Shown: piece by piece, positions 51,490-60,271 of the stretch
How the letters are laid out: the number at the start of each line of letters is the position of its first letter
How positions within the stretch are numbered: the stretch's first letter is position 1
Source of the DNA: Rhodobacteraceae bacterium HIMB11
GTDB taxonomy: Bacteria > Pseudomonadota > Alphaproteobacteria > Rhodobacterales > Rhodobacteraceae
Length of the DNA stretch: 64,000 nt
Direction: 5' to 3'
Assembly (NCBI GenBank): GCA_000472185.1
Contig: AVDB01000006.1
Coordinates: 203,065 to 267,064 of the forward strand
The notes under the pieces: generated by a model
What the model saw: the letters and a program-made list of their open reading frames with translations, nothing else
What the model was told of the DNA's origin: nothing
Databases searched by the model: none
Position numbers and translations under genes: made by a program

Positions 51490-52299
51490 TTAATCTACAT
51501 CCCGCTGCATGATCCATTCGACTTCGGGTGCTGGGATAAAGCGCCATTTGCGCAAGGGGCCTGCCATGACGTTTAGGTAGTACATTTCAAACCCATAGGG
51601 CGCACCACAAGGGTGGTGCCCGCGCGGAACCAAAACCACATCCCCATCAGAAACCGCCATGGTTTCATCTAACTGACCGTCATCGGTATAAACCCGTTGA
51701 ATGCCAAATCCATTTTCAGGGTTCAGGCGGTGATAATAGGTTTCTTCAAGATAGGTGATGCGAGGATAGTCATCTTCGTCATGACGATGACTGGGGAAGG
51801 ATGACCAATGGCCTGCAGGCGTAAACACCTCTGTCACCAATATGCTGTCGGCGTAATCCTCATTTTCCATGGCGATATTGTTTATGTGACGCGTATTTGT
51901 TCCCTTGCCCCGTTCTGTCAGGGTGATGCCGTCGGGCCCAATACGGCGGGCCTGATGCCCGCCCATGCCCGGGGCGGAACAGACCGCCAAAACGCAATCG
52001 GTTTCTGCAACCGCGCTCCAGTCCGTGCCGTTGGGCAGGTACAAACAATGGGGGGGTGTTTTTTCAAACACGTTCATTCGATCCCCCAAAACACCCCAAT
52101 CCTGACCTGCGCCCGTGATCGCGGCCTTGCCCTCAACCAGAACAAGGATCACTTCACGATCCCCTGTCGCCTCGGCCGCCTTATCCCCCGCCTTTAGGTG
52201 ATAGAGGGAAAATCCGACATAGCGCCAGCCCGCACTTTCAGGTGTGATTTGGTGGACCTTTCCACGTTTGCCAAAGGGTCTTTTTAGCAGATCAGACAT
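51490..52299 (-). CDS. iolB: 5-deoxy-glucuronate isomerase IolB
   Basis: This 269-residue bicupin converts 5-deoxy-glucuronate to 2-deoxy-5-keto-gluconate in inositol breakdown. Family segments include SSFPSHRHDEDDYPRITYLEE with metal-binding His, then YHRLNPENGFGIQRVY and LVPRGHHPCGAPYGFEMYYLNVMAGP. It lies 12 bases after iolD. Length equals the family norm. Confidence 0.95.
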   Translation of the reverse strand: MSDLLKRPFGKRGKVHQITPESAGWRYVGFSLYHLKAGDKAAEATGDREVILVLVEGKAAITGAGQDWGVLGDRMNVFEKTPPHCLYLPNGTDWSAVAETDCVLAVCSAPGMGGHQARRIGPDGITLTERGKGTNTRHINNIAMENEDYADSILVTEVFTPAGHWSSFPSHRHDEDDYPRITYLEETYYHRLNPENGFGIQRVYTDDGQLDETMAVSDGDVVLVPRGHHPCGAPYGFEMYYLNVMAGPLRKWRFIPAPEVEWIMQRDVD

Positions 52300-52311
52300 G
52301 CGTAAGCTCCG

Positions 52312-54144
52312 TTATACCGTTTTTTGGGTGGCTTTGCCTTGGCGATAGCTTTCCCATGCATCATTGACTTCTGAACGCACAGAGACCTCTGGTACGCCAA
52401 CCTCCCACCAGGAACCGCCATGTGGTGTGCTGGGATATGGGTCTGTGTCAATCACGATCACATAAGGCCCCTTGATATCACCACGTTTGGCCAGCGCCTC
52501 TTCCAGTTCACTGATCGAGGAGACCTTGATCGATGTGGCCCCCATAGATGCCGCATGTGCCGCAAAATCAATCGCCGATGGTGTTTCATGCACGGCGTCT
52601 TTCAGCAGGTTATTAAACTCTGCCCCGCCTGTGCCCATTTGCAAACGGTTGATACAGCCAAATCCACGGTTGTCCGTGACAATCACAGTGAAGGATACAC
52701 CCATCATGGCCGCAGTGGCCATTTCGGAATTGGCCATCATATAGGTGCCATCGCCCGTAAAGCATAAAACATCGCGTTCAGGCTCAGCCATTTTAATGCC
52801 CATGGCGCCCGCGATTTCATATCCCATACAGCTAAAGCCATATTCCATATGATAGGACATGGGGCGGTTCGCCTTCCACAGTTTGTGCAACTCACCCGGC
52901 ATCGTGCCTGCGGCACACATAACCACGCTGTTGTCGCCTGCGCTGCGTTGCACCGCGCCAATCACCTGCATATCAGTGGCCAATGCATTGCTGTCAGAGG
53001 GCGCATCAGTCAGCGGATCCACCTTGGCAAACCAATCCTCTTTCAGTCCGACGATTGAGGCGGATGATGTGTGATCGCCCAATGCGGATGACAGTTCACC
53101 CAGTCCTACACGTGCATCTGCCAATAAGGGCATCGCGCCATGTTTCATGGCATCATAGGCCGCAACATTCAGGCAGCCGATCTTGCGATTTGGATTTGCA
53201 AAGAGGCTCCAAGAGCCTGTTGTAAAGTCTTGGAAACGGGTTCCAACACCAATCACCAAATCCGCCTCGGCACAGACTGAATTGGCCGCTTCGCCCCCTG
53301 TCACCCCGATTGGCCCAAGGTTCAGCGGATGATCCCACGGCAGCGCGGATTTCCCTGCCTGCGTTTCTGCGACAGGAATGTTATGCGCCTCGGCAAATGC
53401 GGCCAATTCCGCGGTTGCATCCGAATAATGCACACCACCCCCTGCAACGATCACAGGGCGTTTTGCGACGCGAATGGCATCTGCCATATCGGCAAGTTCA
53501 TTTACATCGGGGCGGATACGGCGTTGACGCCACACTTTGGGTTCAAAAAACGCCTCGGGATAATCATAGGCTTCGGCCTGCACATCCTGACAAAAGGCCA
53601 AGGTTACGGGGCCGCATTCCGCAGGATCGGTCAAAACACGGAACGCACGCGGCAATGCCGTCAGTAATTGTTCCGCCCGAGTGATGCGATCAAAATAACG
53701 GCTGACGGATTTGAACGCATCATTGGCTGAAACGGTGCCATCACCAAAATCCTCAATCTGTTGCAACACGGGGTCAGGTCCGCGATTGGCAAAAACATCA
53801 CCTGGCACCAATAACACAGGCAATCTATTGGCATGCGCCAATGCGGCTGCAGTGACCATATTGGTCGCCCCTGGCCCGATTGAGGAAGTGACCATCATCG
53901 ATCGTTTACGACCCAACTGTTTGGCATAGGCAATGGCGGTGTGCGCCATGGTTTGTTCGTTGTGCCCGCGATAGGTCGGCAATTCCTCTTGCACTTGATA
54001 AAGTGCCTCACCCAATCCTGCGACATTGCCGTGGCCAAAGATTGCCCAACATCCCGCAATCAGTGTTTCACCCTGTACATTGCGTTGCGCGGCGATGTAT
54101 TTCACCATGGCTTGTGCAGCGGTTAGTCGAAGTGTTTTGCTCAT
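52312..54144 (-). CDS. iolD: 3D-(3,5/4)-trihydroxycyclohexane-1,2-dione hydrolase IolD
   Basis: This 610-residue ThDP-dependent enzyme opens the inositol ring intermediate. Seen are the ThDP-activating Glu region RGHNEQTMAHTAIAYAKQ, VTSSIGPGATNM, and the C-terminal ThDP/Mg motif GDGTYMMANSEM ending in NNLL. I prefer ATG 54144 (MSKTLRLTAAQAM), with GGAT upstream; ATG 54153 is 3 codons earlier. It follows iolC by about 18 bases. Confidence 0.95.
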   Translation of the reverse strand: MSKTLRLTAAQAMVKYIAAQRNVQGETLIAGCWAIFGHGNVAGLGEALYQVQEELPTYRGHNEQTMAHTAIAYAKQLGRKRSMMVTSSIGPGATNMVTAAALAHANRLPVLLVPGDVFANRGPDPVLQQIEDFGDGTVSANDAFKSVSRYFDRITRAEQLLTALPRAFRVLTDPAECGPVTLAFCQDVQAEAYDYPEAFFEPKVWRQRRIRPDVNELADMADAIRVAKRPVIVAGGGVHYSDATAELAAFAEAHNIPVAETQAGKSALPWDHPLNLGPIGVTGGEAANSVCAEADLVIGVGTRFQDFTTGSWSLFANPNRKIGCLNVAAYDAMKHGAMPLLADARVGLGELSSALGDHTSSASIVGLKEDWFAKVDPLTDAPSDSNALATDMQVIGAVQRSAGDNSVVMCAAGTMPGELHKLWKANRPMSYHMEYGFSCMGYEIAGAMGIKMAEPERDVLCFTGDGTYMMANSEMATAAMMGVSFTVIVTDNRGFGCINRLQMGTGGAEFNNLLKDAVHETPSAIDFAAHAASMGATSIKVSSISELEEALAKRGDIKGPYVIVIDTDPYPSTPHGGSWWEVGVPEVSVRSEVNDAWESYRQGKATQKTV

Positions 54145-54162
54145 ATCATGCATCCATTCTTT

Positions 54163-56070
54163 TTAACTTGCGGCCTGCGCCGCAGCGCGCGCCTGATCCC
54201 AAATTTCGCATAGACGCTGATAGCGTCTACGCATCATGTCAATAGCCTCGGCATCACTGATGTCGCCCGCCATCCAGGCCCGTGCCGCATCCCCAAAGAT
54301 CGTGCGCCCCACAGCGAACCCTTTGACCAAGGGTTGCTGCGCCGCCATGGCAAAGCTTGCCGCCAGTTCGGCCTCGGGTGCGTCCAAACCTAATACAACA
54401 ATCCCGCGGGTATAGGGATCATTGCGTTCAATTGCATCGACAGCATTTTGCCATGCGGCTGCGGTTTTAAACGGCTCTAGCTTCCACCAATCTGGATAGA
54501 CACCCAAATCATAAAACTGCTGGATCAATGTGGCCGTTGTCATATCATCCACCGCCCCAACCTTGGACGGGATAATTTCCAACAAAAATTCCAAACCATT
54601 CCGACGGCTCGCATGCCACAGGCGTTTGACCACCTCTTCTTGCTGCGTCCGCGTTGCTGCGTCATCATCGGGGTGACAAAACACCAACAATTTCACAACG
54701 TTCTCGCGCGCCCATTCGCGCAATTGTCCCAAATCCTCGCCCAGTTCAGGTTCCAATTTAATGGGACGCGATCCCGGTAATTCGGTTGGCCGCCCAATCC
54801 ACAGCCCAGTGCCAGAGGCCGCATGAAGCGCAGAACGCCCAATGCGATTGTCACACAAAATGCCGTAACCTGGTTGCCCTCCTTGGACATCAAGGGCCGC
54901 TTGCAAACACAGTTCTTTGAACGCGCCGCCTTTGTCTTGGGAAAATCCCGCCATCTCTTCCAATTGCATGCGGTGATCAAAGGCAAAGGTTTTAACGCTG
55001 GACCAATCCCCAGCCCGATTTGTGGCCCAATGTACCTGTTCCAATTCTACGTCATTACGCAGATCGGGCCGCGTGATCCCACGTTTGAAGAAGAACTGAA
55101 GTTCCTCCCAACTGGGATAGGCAGGCGTACATCCATGCCGACTGACGGCAAAGGCGCCGCAGGCATTGGCGTATTTCAACGCAACTGGCCATGTTTCTCC
55201 GTCAAGCCATCCTTTTAGCAGGCCAGACATAAATCCATCCCCTGCCCCAAGAACATTAAACACCTCAATCGGAAAGCCAGGGCCCGCTTCGCCCTCATCC
55301 AAGCTGTCAGGGATATCACCCGTAAAAGCAACGGCCCCCGCTGCCCCGCGTTTACAGACAAGCGTCGCTGCAGATACGCCACGCACGGCGCGCAGGGCCT
55401 CAATCGTGTCTGTACTGCCCCCAGCAATGTGGAACTCTTCTTCCGTACCAACAATCAGCTCGAACAGATGCAGCGTGCTTTGCATCTTTTTCGTTACCGC
55501 AGCACTTTTGACAAAGCGGCTTTCGCCATCCCCGTGTCCCGCAACACCCCAAAGGTTGGGACGATAATCAATATCCAACGCCGTTTGCATGCCTGCGTCA
55601 CGCGCGATGTTTAGCGCCTTAATCGTCGCGGCCTCAACCTGCGGATTGCTCAGATGCGTGCCTGTGGCCACAACCGCGCGGGCCGTGCGGATAAAATCAG
55701 GATCAATGTCATCTTCACAAAGCCCCATATCCGCGCAATTTTCACGATAGAAGATCAATGGAAACTGCTCTTCATCCCGAATGCCCAGCAAAACCAAGGC
55801 CGTCAGACGATCAGGATCAATTTTGACCCCAGATGTTTCAACGCCCTCTCGCTGAAGCTGTTCAATGATAAAGCGTCCCATGTGCTCATTACCAACACCT
55901 GTAATCACAGCGCTGCGCAACCCAAGGCGGGATGTCCCACAGGCGATATTCGTCGGCGATCCACCAATGTATTTGTCGAACGATCCCATATCCTCAAGAC
56001 GCCCGCCAATTTGCGCGCCATATAAATCAACCGATGATCGACCGATAGTAATTAAGTCCAAAGATGCCAT
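54163..56070 (-). CDS. iolC: 5-dehydro-2-deoxygluconokinase IolC fused to DUF2090
   Basis: This 635-residue bifunctional-looking protein has a PfkB kinase in residues 1-330 (FDKYIGGSPTNIACGTSRLG near the start and NVLGAGDGFMSGLLKGW with the catalytic Asp). A DUF2090 domain follows from about 340, beginning near TFAFDHRMQLEEMAGF and with the aldolase-like VLGLDAPEAELA. The kinase makes 2-deoxy-5-keto-gluconate 6-phosphate; DUF2090 resembles the class I aldolase fold and may carry out the next (IolJ-type) cleavage. The fusion is common in alphaproteobacteria. Start ATG overlaps the iolG stop by 1 base (TAATG). Confidence 0.95.
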   Translation of the reverse strand: MASLDLITIGRSSVDLYGAQIGGRLEDMGSFDKYIGGSPTNIACGTSRLGLRSAVITGVGNEHMGRFIIEQLQREGVETSGVKIDPDRLTALVLLGIRDEEQFPLIFYRENCADMGLCEDDIDPDFIRTARAVVATGTHLSNPQVEAATIKALNIARDAGMQTALDIDYRPNLWGVAGHGDGESRFVKSAAVTKKMQSTLHLFELIVGTEEEFHIAGGSTDTIEALRAVRGVSAATLVCKRGAAGAVAFTGDIPDSLDEGEAGPGFPIEVFNVLGAGDGFMSGLLKGWLDGETWPVALKYANACGAFAVSRHGCTPAYPSWEELQFFFKRGITRPDLRNDVELEQVHWATNRAGDWSSVKTFAFDHRMQLEEMAGFSQDKGGAFKELCLQAALDVQGGQPGYGILCDNRIGRSALHAASGTGLWIGRPTELPGSRPIKLEPELGEDLGQLREWARENVVKLLVFCHPDDDAATRTQQEEVVKRLWHASRRNGLEFLLEIIPSKVGAVDDMTTATLIQQFYDLGVYPDWWKLEPFKTAAAWQNAVDAIERNDPYTRGIVVLGLDAPEAELAASFAMAAQQPLVKGFAVGRTIFGDAARAWMAGDISDAEAIDMMRRRYQRLCEIWDQARAAAQAAS

Positions 56071-57065
56071 TACACGTCACCCAATTTCACGGGCATCCCT
56101 GTTTGGGCAGATTGCGTTGCAGCCTCGGCCATCGCCAAGGCGTCAATGCCATCTGACAGTGTGACAGGTATATCGGCACCATTGGTCAACGCATCCACAA
56201 ATGCACCCCACTCCGCCGCATAGGCAGGCATGTACCGTTCAAGGAAGAAATAGGTTGGTTTTGCGCCAGTCACCCCATTGGTGGTTGATTTGACGACAGT
56301 GTTTTCCAACATGTTTTGCGCCTGCAACAATCCTTCGGACCCAAGCAGTTCGACCCGCTGATCATATCCATAAACTGCACGGCGCGAGTTACTGATAACG
56401 GCAATGCGGCCATCGGCATATGTCAGCGTGACAACAGCCGTATCTACATCACCCGCCGCGCCGATTTCGGGATCAACAATACAGCTGGCGGTTGCCATAA
56501 CGGAAACTGGCGCTTCATCCATCATAAAGTTTGCCATGTCAAAATCATGGATCATCATATCGCGGAACAATCCGCCCGATACTTTCACATATGCAATCGG
56601 GGGCGGTGCAGGGTCAAAGGATGTAATCGACAACAGCTCTGCCTTGCCAATTTCCCCCGCATCAAGGGCCGCTTTCATCGCGCCAAAGTTTGGATCAAAT
56701 CGACGGTTAAATCCAATCATCACGGGCTGCCCTGTTGGTGCGGAATTGGCCAAACAGGTGCGTGCGCGTTCCAGACTTAGGTCCACAGGTTTTTCGCACA
56801 AAACGGCCTTGCCCGCTGCCGTCGCGGCCTCGATCAAATCGGAATGTGTATCGGTTGAGGTTGCAATCAAAACCGCATCAATCGAAGGATCCGCAATAAT
56901 TTCATCTGTTGTGCGCGCCTCCGCACCATATTCGGCAGCCAGTTTTTGAGCATTTTCTGGAAAATAGTCTGAGACCGCCACCAACGTGCTGCCTGCATGT
57001 GCAGAAATCGCCGTTGCATGTACCCCCGCAATGCGGCCAGCGCCCAGCAAACCAATTTTCAACAT
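56070..57065 (-). CDS. iolG: Inositol 2-dehydrogenase (IolG/IdhA)
   Basis: This 331-residue Gfo/Idh/MocA oxidoreductase oxidises myo-inositol to scyllo-inosose with NAD. The N-terminal Rossmann loop is GLLGAGRIAGVHATAI; the catalytic Lys lies in VLCEKPVDLS near residue 97; Asp/His of the active site are in GGLFRDMMIHDFDMANF. It opens the iolGCDB series after the TIM-barrel gene. Length matches IolG. Confidence 0.93.
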   Translation of the reverse strand: MLKIGLLGAGRIAGVHATAISAHAGSTLVAVSDYFPENAQKLAAEYGAEARTTDEIIADPSIDAVLIATSTDTHSDLIEAATAAGKAVLCEKPVDLSLERARTCLANSAPTGQPVMIGFNRRFDPNFGAMKAALDAGEIGKAELLSITSFDPAPPPIAYVKVSGGLFRDMMIHDFDMANFMMDEAPVSVMATASCIVDPEIGAAGDVDTAVVTLTYADGRIAVISNSRRAVYGYDQRVELLGSEGLLQAQNMLENTVVKSTTNGVTGAKPTYFFLERYMPAYAAEWGAFVDALTNGADIPVTLSDGIDALAMAEAATQSAQTGMPVKLGDV

Positions 57066-57184
57066 AGTGTTTTCTCCGTTCCATGGGGCGCTTCCCCAGT
57101 TAAAATGTTAGCGGTAAACTTACGCGTCACATTGGATCGCTGATTTAAAAACTGCAAGTCCCGATTGTCTGAATTATATCCGTG

Positions 57185-57958
57185 TTAAAGGGTGAATGCC
57201 GCGCGAAACGCCTCAAGCGCGTCTTCTTCTTTATCACGCGCAAAAGATTCCATTCCAACTTGGCCGTCATAGCCCATTTCGTGCAGCGCGCGCGCAATCA
57301 TCGGCCAATTCATTTCACCTGTTCCTGGTTCACAGCGCCCCGGGTTATCGGCCACCTGAACCTCACCAATCCATGGTAAACAGGCCTCTGCATGACGAAT
57401 AACATCCCCTTCGCCGATCTGAGTGTGATAAAGGTCAAGGTTTATCTTTAACTCGGGTCGATCCACTGTGCTGACAAGGTTCAAAACATCCGTTGTCGAA
57501 TTGAATGGACACCCCGGATGTTCCCGCAGGTTAAGGTTTTCCAAGGTAAATTGAACACCCTCTTCTTCTGCCAAATCACAGATGCGATGCAGCGTATCGC
57601 GCGCCTTTAACCACATTCCCGGCGCCACGTGGTTCAGTTGTTGAACTGGCAGACCAAAATCACCCAATCCCGTGCCATGTAGGTTCAGTCGATCCACCCC
57701 CAACCGTTTGCCAATCTGTACGGTTTCGCGTGCCGATTGCAAAAGCATATCCGCACCCTCATCATCCGCCAATCGACCAACCAGATACCCGTTCATGATC
57801 GTGAAATTTGCACCCGTCTTTTCCAAGGCATCCAAATCCCACGCGGGCCAATTCCAAAGCCCAACGCCAAACCCCATTTCATTCAGGCGTGCTGCACGCC
57901 AATGAATTGGTTTGTCCTGCCACAGCATTTCTGCGCATGCCGCAAGTTGAAACGTCAT
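57185..57958 (-). CDS. Xylose isomerase-like TIM-barrel protein (hydroxypyruvate isomerase family)
   Basis: This 257-residue TIM barrel has metal-binding residues in FTLENLNLREHPG (Glu), INLDLYHTQIGEGD (Asp/His) and VGMESFARD (final Glu), as in Hyi and IolI-type isomerases. It begins MTFQLAACAEMLWQDKPIHWR. It lies 119 bases before iolG on the same strand. Because iolE is absent, a role in inosose conversion (isomerase or dehydratase) is possible, but it is shorter than IolE (about 300) and reads as hydroxypyruvate isomerase-like. Confidence 0.78.
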   Translation of the reverse strand: MTFQLAACAEMLWQDKPIHWRAARLNEMGFGVGLWNWPAWDLDALEKTGANFTIMNGYLVGRLADDEGADMLLQSARETVQIGKRLGVDRLNLHGTGLGDFGLPVQQLNHVAPGMWLKARDTLHRICDLAEEEGVQFTLENLNLREHPGCPFNSTTDVLNLVSTVDRPELKINLDLYHTQIGEGDVIRHAEACLPWIGEVQVADNPGRCEPGTGEMNWPMIARALHEMGYDGQVGMESFARDKEEDALEAFRAAFTL

Positions 57959-57959
57959 C

Positions 57960-58115
57960 TTAGAATCCTATCAGTGTCACACTCCGCCCTTCCAGCGCAC
58001 TTTGACGTGCCGCATCCAAGACCGCAAGCGTACGCGCACCAACCGCTGCCGTAACGGGGGGCGACGCATGTTGGCCACTCAAAGAAATGCGTGAAATGCC
58101 ATGGATCGGTGCGCG
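57960..58115 (-). pseudogene. C-terminal remnant of a Gfo/Idh/MocA oxidoreductase
   Basis: One base before the TIM-barrel ATG lies a stop codon that ends a 51-codon open stretch (ending in TLAVLDAARQSALEGRSVTL). The pattern GARTLAVLDAARQSALEGRSV is the usual C-terminus of Gfo/Idh/MocA sugar dehydrogenases. A TAA cuts the frame upstream and no start or Rossmann domain is present. It is most likely the tail of a deleted second dehydrogenase gene that once preceded the TIM-barrel gene in the operon. Confidence 0.5.
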
Positions 58116-58138
58116 TTATAGTGACATGGACCATAAAA

Positions 58139-58606
58139 CTAAACAAAGACGCTGATCAGCCCCGCAACAAATAAATATCGCGCAAGCTTGCCAATCGTTA
58201 CCAAAACCAAAAACGTCAAAAGCCGTTCGCGCATGATGCCTGCGACAATAGTAATCGGATCCCCGATAATCGGCACCCAGCTAAACAGCAAGGTATATCG
58301 GCCATATTTAAAATAGAAATCTTTGGCGCTTGAAAGCCCTTCTTCTTTCACCTGAAACCATCTGCCCGCTTTGGATGCAAACCGCCCTAAAACCCAATTA
58401 ACAACAGAGCCCAGTACATTGCCAAGCGTGGCGACACCTACCAAAGCGACAACCGCATTCGGGTTTTGCGAAATCTGATAGGCAAGCAGCGTTTCTGATT
58501 GCGCAGGTAATATCGTGGCCGCCAAGAACGCGCTAAGGAACAATGTCACATACAATTTGATGAAACCGCTTTGGTAAAACTGCCTGTCATGCGACACCTC
58601 TACCAC
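58139..58606 (-). CDS. YqaA family (DedA-like) membrane protein
   Basis: About 155 residues. FLSAFLAATILPAQSETLLAY, LGNVLGSVVNWVLGRF, YGRYTLLFSWVPIIGDPITIVAGIMR and GKLARYLFVAG follow the Escherichia coli YqaA order with little divergence. The family belongs to the VTT/SNARE-associated group of membrane proteins, possibly lipid scramblases or transporters. The open frame starts at 58660; GTG 58606, preceded by GGAAAT, brings the length close to YqaA (142). Start uncertain. Confidence 0.8.
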   Translation of the reverse strand: MVEVSHDRQFYQSGFIKLYVTLFLSAFLAATILPAQSETLLAYQISQNPNAVVALVGVATLGNVLGSVVNWVLGRFASKAGRWFQVKEEGLSSAKDFYFKYGRYTLLFSWVPIIGDPITIVAGIMRERLLTFLVLVTIGKLARYLFVAGLISVFV

Positions 58607-58660
58607 ATATTTCCACGTACAAAACCCAGAAACTCGGCGTGTGCTGGCGCGAAAATGCAC

Positions 58661-59181
58661 TGATATTATTCAATTTATTATGCACATCTTGCATTTGCCG
58701 CAAACACATCGACGCGTCATATGCGACCTAGAGAACTGATAAGCTGCCAAGTCGCGGTGCTGTCAGACAAACGTGCCCAATCATCAGTATTGATTTGAAG
58801 GCTATTTTCATACGCTCATCAAAGAACGCCACTCGGAAAGAGCAGCGTCACTATTAAGCTTGAACTTTCTGCATTTTGAGAGTGATCTTTGTGAATTGAA
58901 TAGATTGTCAAATGAGGCATGGATTGAAGCGAGCATTCGTAGACTGTACGCTCCCCTGGATAGAGGCATAGCCCTCTCTCATCGTTGAAATGGTAAATGT
59001 GCATTCGCAACTCTGTTGTTTGCCCATCACTCAGTAACCTGCTTTTTCGAATAGCCCAGTTGTATGGCTGCTGCACCAGAGGACCCAAACTTATCAGTAA
59101 CGATCTAATTGGGAAATCCATAGGGCCGCATGGCTTTCTTCATAAACTTTAAAGCTGCTTTTTTGTGTCTGTTTTTTGTGA
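58661..59181. other. Gene-poor stretch with a doubtful 100-codon minus frame
   Basis: Apart from repeat copy A (58820-58922), this stretch holds only a minus-strand frame at 58819-59121. The frame begins MDFPIRSLLISLGPLVQQPY, with a possible start near 59121 and no clear ribosome site. Its C-terminus lies in the repeat and weakly matches a frame in repeat copy B (shared TIYS, QN and PSGV). I regard it as a decayed gene or chance frame. No RNA gene is seen. Confidence 0.4.
58820..58922 (+). repeat. Diverged direct repeat, copy A
   Basis: This 103-base segment aligns without gaps to 60345-60447. Two exact 12-base blocks anchor it: AACGCCACTCGG near the left end and TTGAATAGATTG near the right, at identical distance (71 bases apart) in both copies. 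Overall identity by eye is near 70%. The two copies bracket the metallo-hydrolase gene. Confidence 0.6.
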
Positions 59182-59415
59182 CGTAGCTTTCTAGCACCTC
59201 ACTTTCATGATCGACTGCGCGCCATCGCTAATCTCGGAGGAAACCCAGCTTCCGCTGATTTTCGTGGCATGATGGAGCAGGAGCTGCGCAAGATAGTTGA
59301 CCCTGGTGTAGCTTATGCAATGATGTTTGAAGAGCAGGTCGCATTGATCGCGTTCCACGTCGGCCATAAGGCCACGTTAAAACTCAGCGCACGTTGCGCT
59401 CCGCCCAAATCATGA
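59182..59415 (+). pseudogene. Possible C-terminal remnant of an M81 (MlrC-type) metallopeptidase
   Basis: This open stretch has no credible start and ends at a TGA 7 bases before the next ATG. Its residues IANLGGNPASADFRG and then VALIAFHVGHKATLKLSAR recall the M81 C-terminal pattern IADxxDNPGxGxPGD followed by VAxxxxAGVGATVxLxxGG. Key Asp and Gly residues are lost. It may be a decayed fragment left when the neighbouring gene arrived. The match is by eye and modest. Confidence 0.4.
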
Positions 59416-59422
59416 GGGAAAA

Positions 59423-60271
59423 ATGAAACTCACAATTCTTGGATCAGGATCGCCCGAAGCCTACACCAGACGCGCTTCTACTGGGTATCTGCTCGAGATA
59501 GGCGAGGATCGCATCCTCTTTGATTGTGGGGGGGGCGTCGTCGACAACCTTATCCGTTCCGGCCGTCTGCCCAAAGACATCACCCATCTCTTTTTCACCC
59601 ATTACCACTCGGATCACATGATGGACTACGCCCGTCTTGTGCACGCCGCATGGGACGAAGGGGGCGCGCCGATCAAAGTGTTTGGTCCCAAACCTCTCAA
59701 AGACATCACCGAAGGGTATTTTGGACGTAACGGCGTCTTGAGCCATGACCTGCGCGCGCGCACAGAATTAACACAAAGCCAACACGTCTGGGTCGCCCGC
59801 GGCGGCACCCTGCCCCGCCCGTGGCCTGCACCCGAGATTACCGAGATTGAAGTAGGGTTCACATACCAAGGGAACGGTTGGACCCTTGGAGCGGCCCGCG
59901 CCACCCATGCCCAGCCCATTCTCGAATGCCTTGGATTTTCAGTAGAGGCGGAGGGGAAAAAGTTTGTCTATTCGGGCGACACGAGCATCAACCCCGACAT
60001 CACCGCACTTTGCCAAGATGCAGACTTTTTGCTCCACTGGTGCTATCGCGGCAGCGGAGAACAACTCCACCCCGCTCTCCAAGCCTGTAGCCCCGACCCC
60101 GCAGAGATCGCCCAAATGGCGCAAGGTGCGGGCGTCAAACGCCTCTACCTCAGCCACTTCCGCGTTCACATGGATAGCGAAGACGTTCACCAAAAAGCCC
60201 ATGCAGACCTACAAAAATACTTCCAAGGCAACAGCGGCATTGTAGAAGATTTAGACAATTACGAGATTTAA
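59423..60271 (+). CDS. Metallo-beta-lactamase fold hydrolase (RNase Z-like)
   Basis: This 282-residue MBL-fold protein has the HxHxDH zinc motif in THYHSDHMMDYARL near residue 60, SGDTSINPD with the bridging Asp, and LYLSHFRVHMD with the last His. The start MKLTILGSGSPEAYTRRAS is typical of the RNase Z/arylsulfatase-like subgroup. GAGGG precedes the ATG. Codons favour C-ending forms (CTC, GCC, CGC) more than neighbouring genes, and a diverged direct repeat lies on both sides, suggesting acquisition as a unit. Substrate unknown. Confidence 0.87.
   Translation: MKLTILGSGSPEAYTRRASTGYLLEIGEDRILFDCGGGVVDNLIRSGRLPKDITHLFFTHYHSDHMMDYARLVHAAWDEGGAPIKVFGPKPLKDITEGYFGRNGVLSHDLRARTELTQSQHVWVARGGTLPRPWPAPEITEIEVGFTYQGNGWTLGAARATHAQPILECLGFSVEAEGKKFVYSGDTSINPDITALCQDADFLLHWCYRGSGEQLHPALQACSPDPAEIAQMAQGAGVKRLYLSHFRVHMDSEDVHQKAHADLQKYFQGNSGIVEDLDNYEI

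Noticed and set aside
57081..57095. TGGGG-N5-CCCCA hairpin before iolG
   Set aside because: Short stem in the leader with no conservation evidence; not enough for a riboswitch or attenuator call.
57185..57958. IolE (inosose dehydratase)
   Set aside because: The protein is about 40 residues too short and its motifs read as hydroxypyruvate isomerase-like; kept as a generic barrel.
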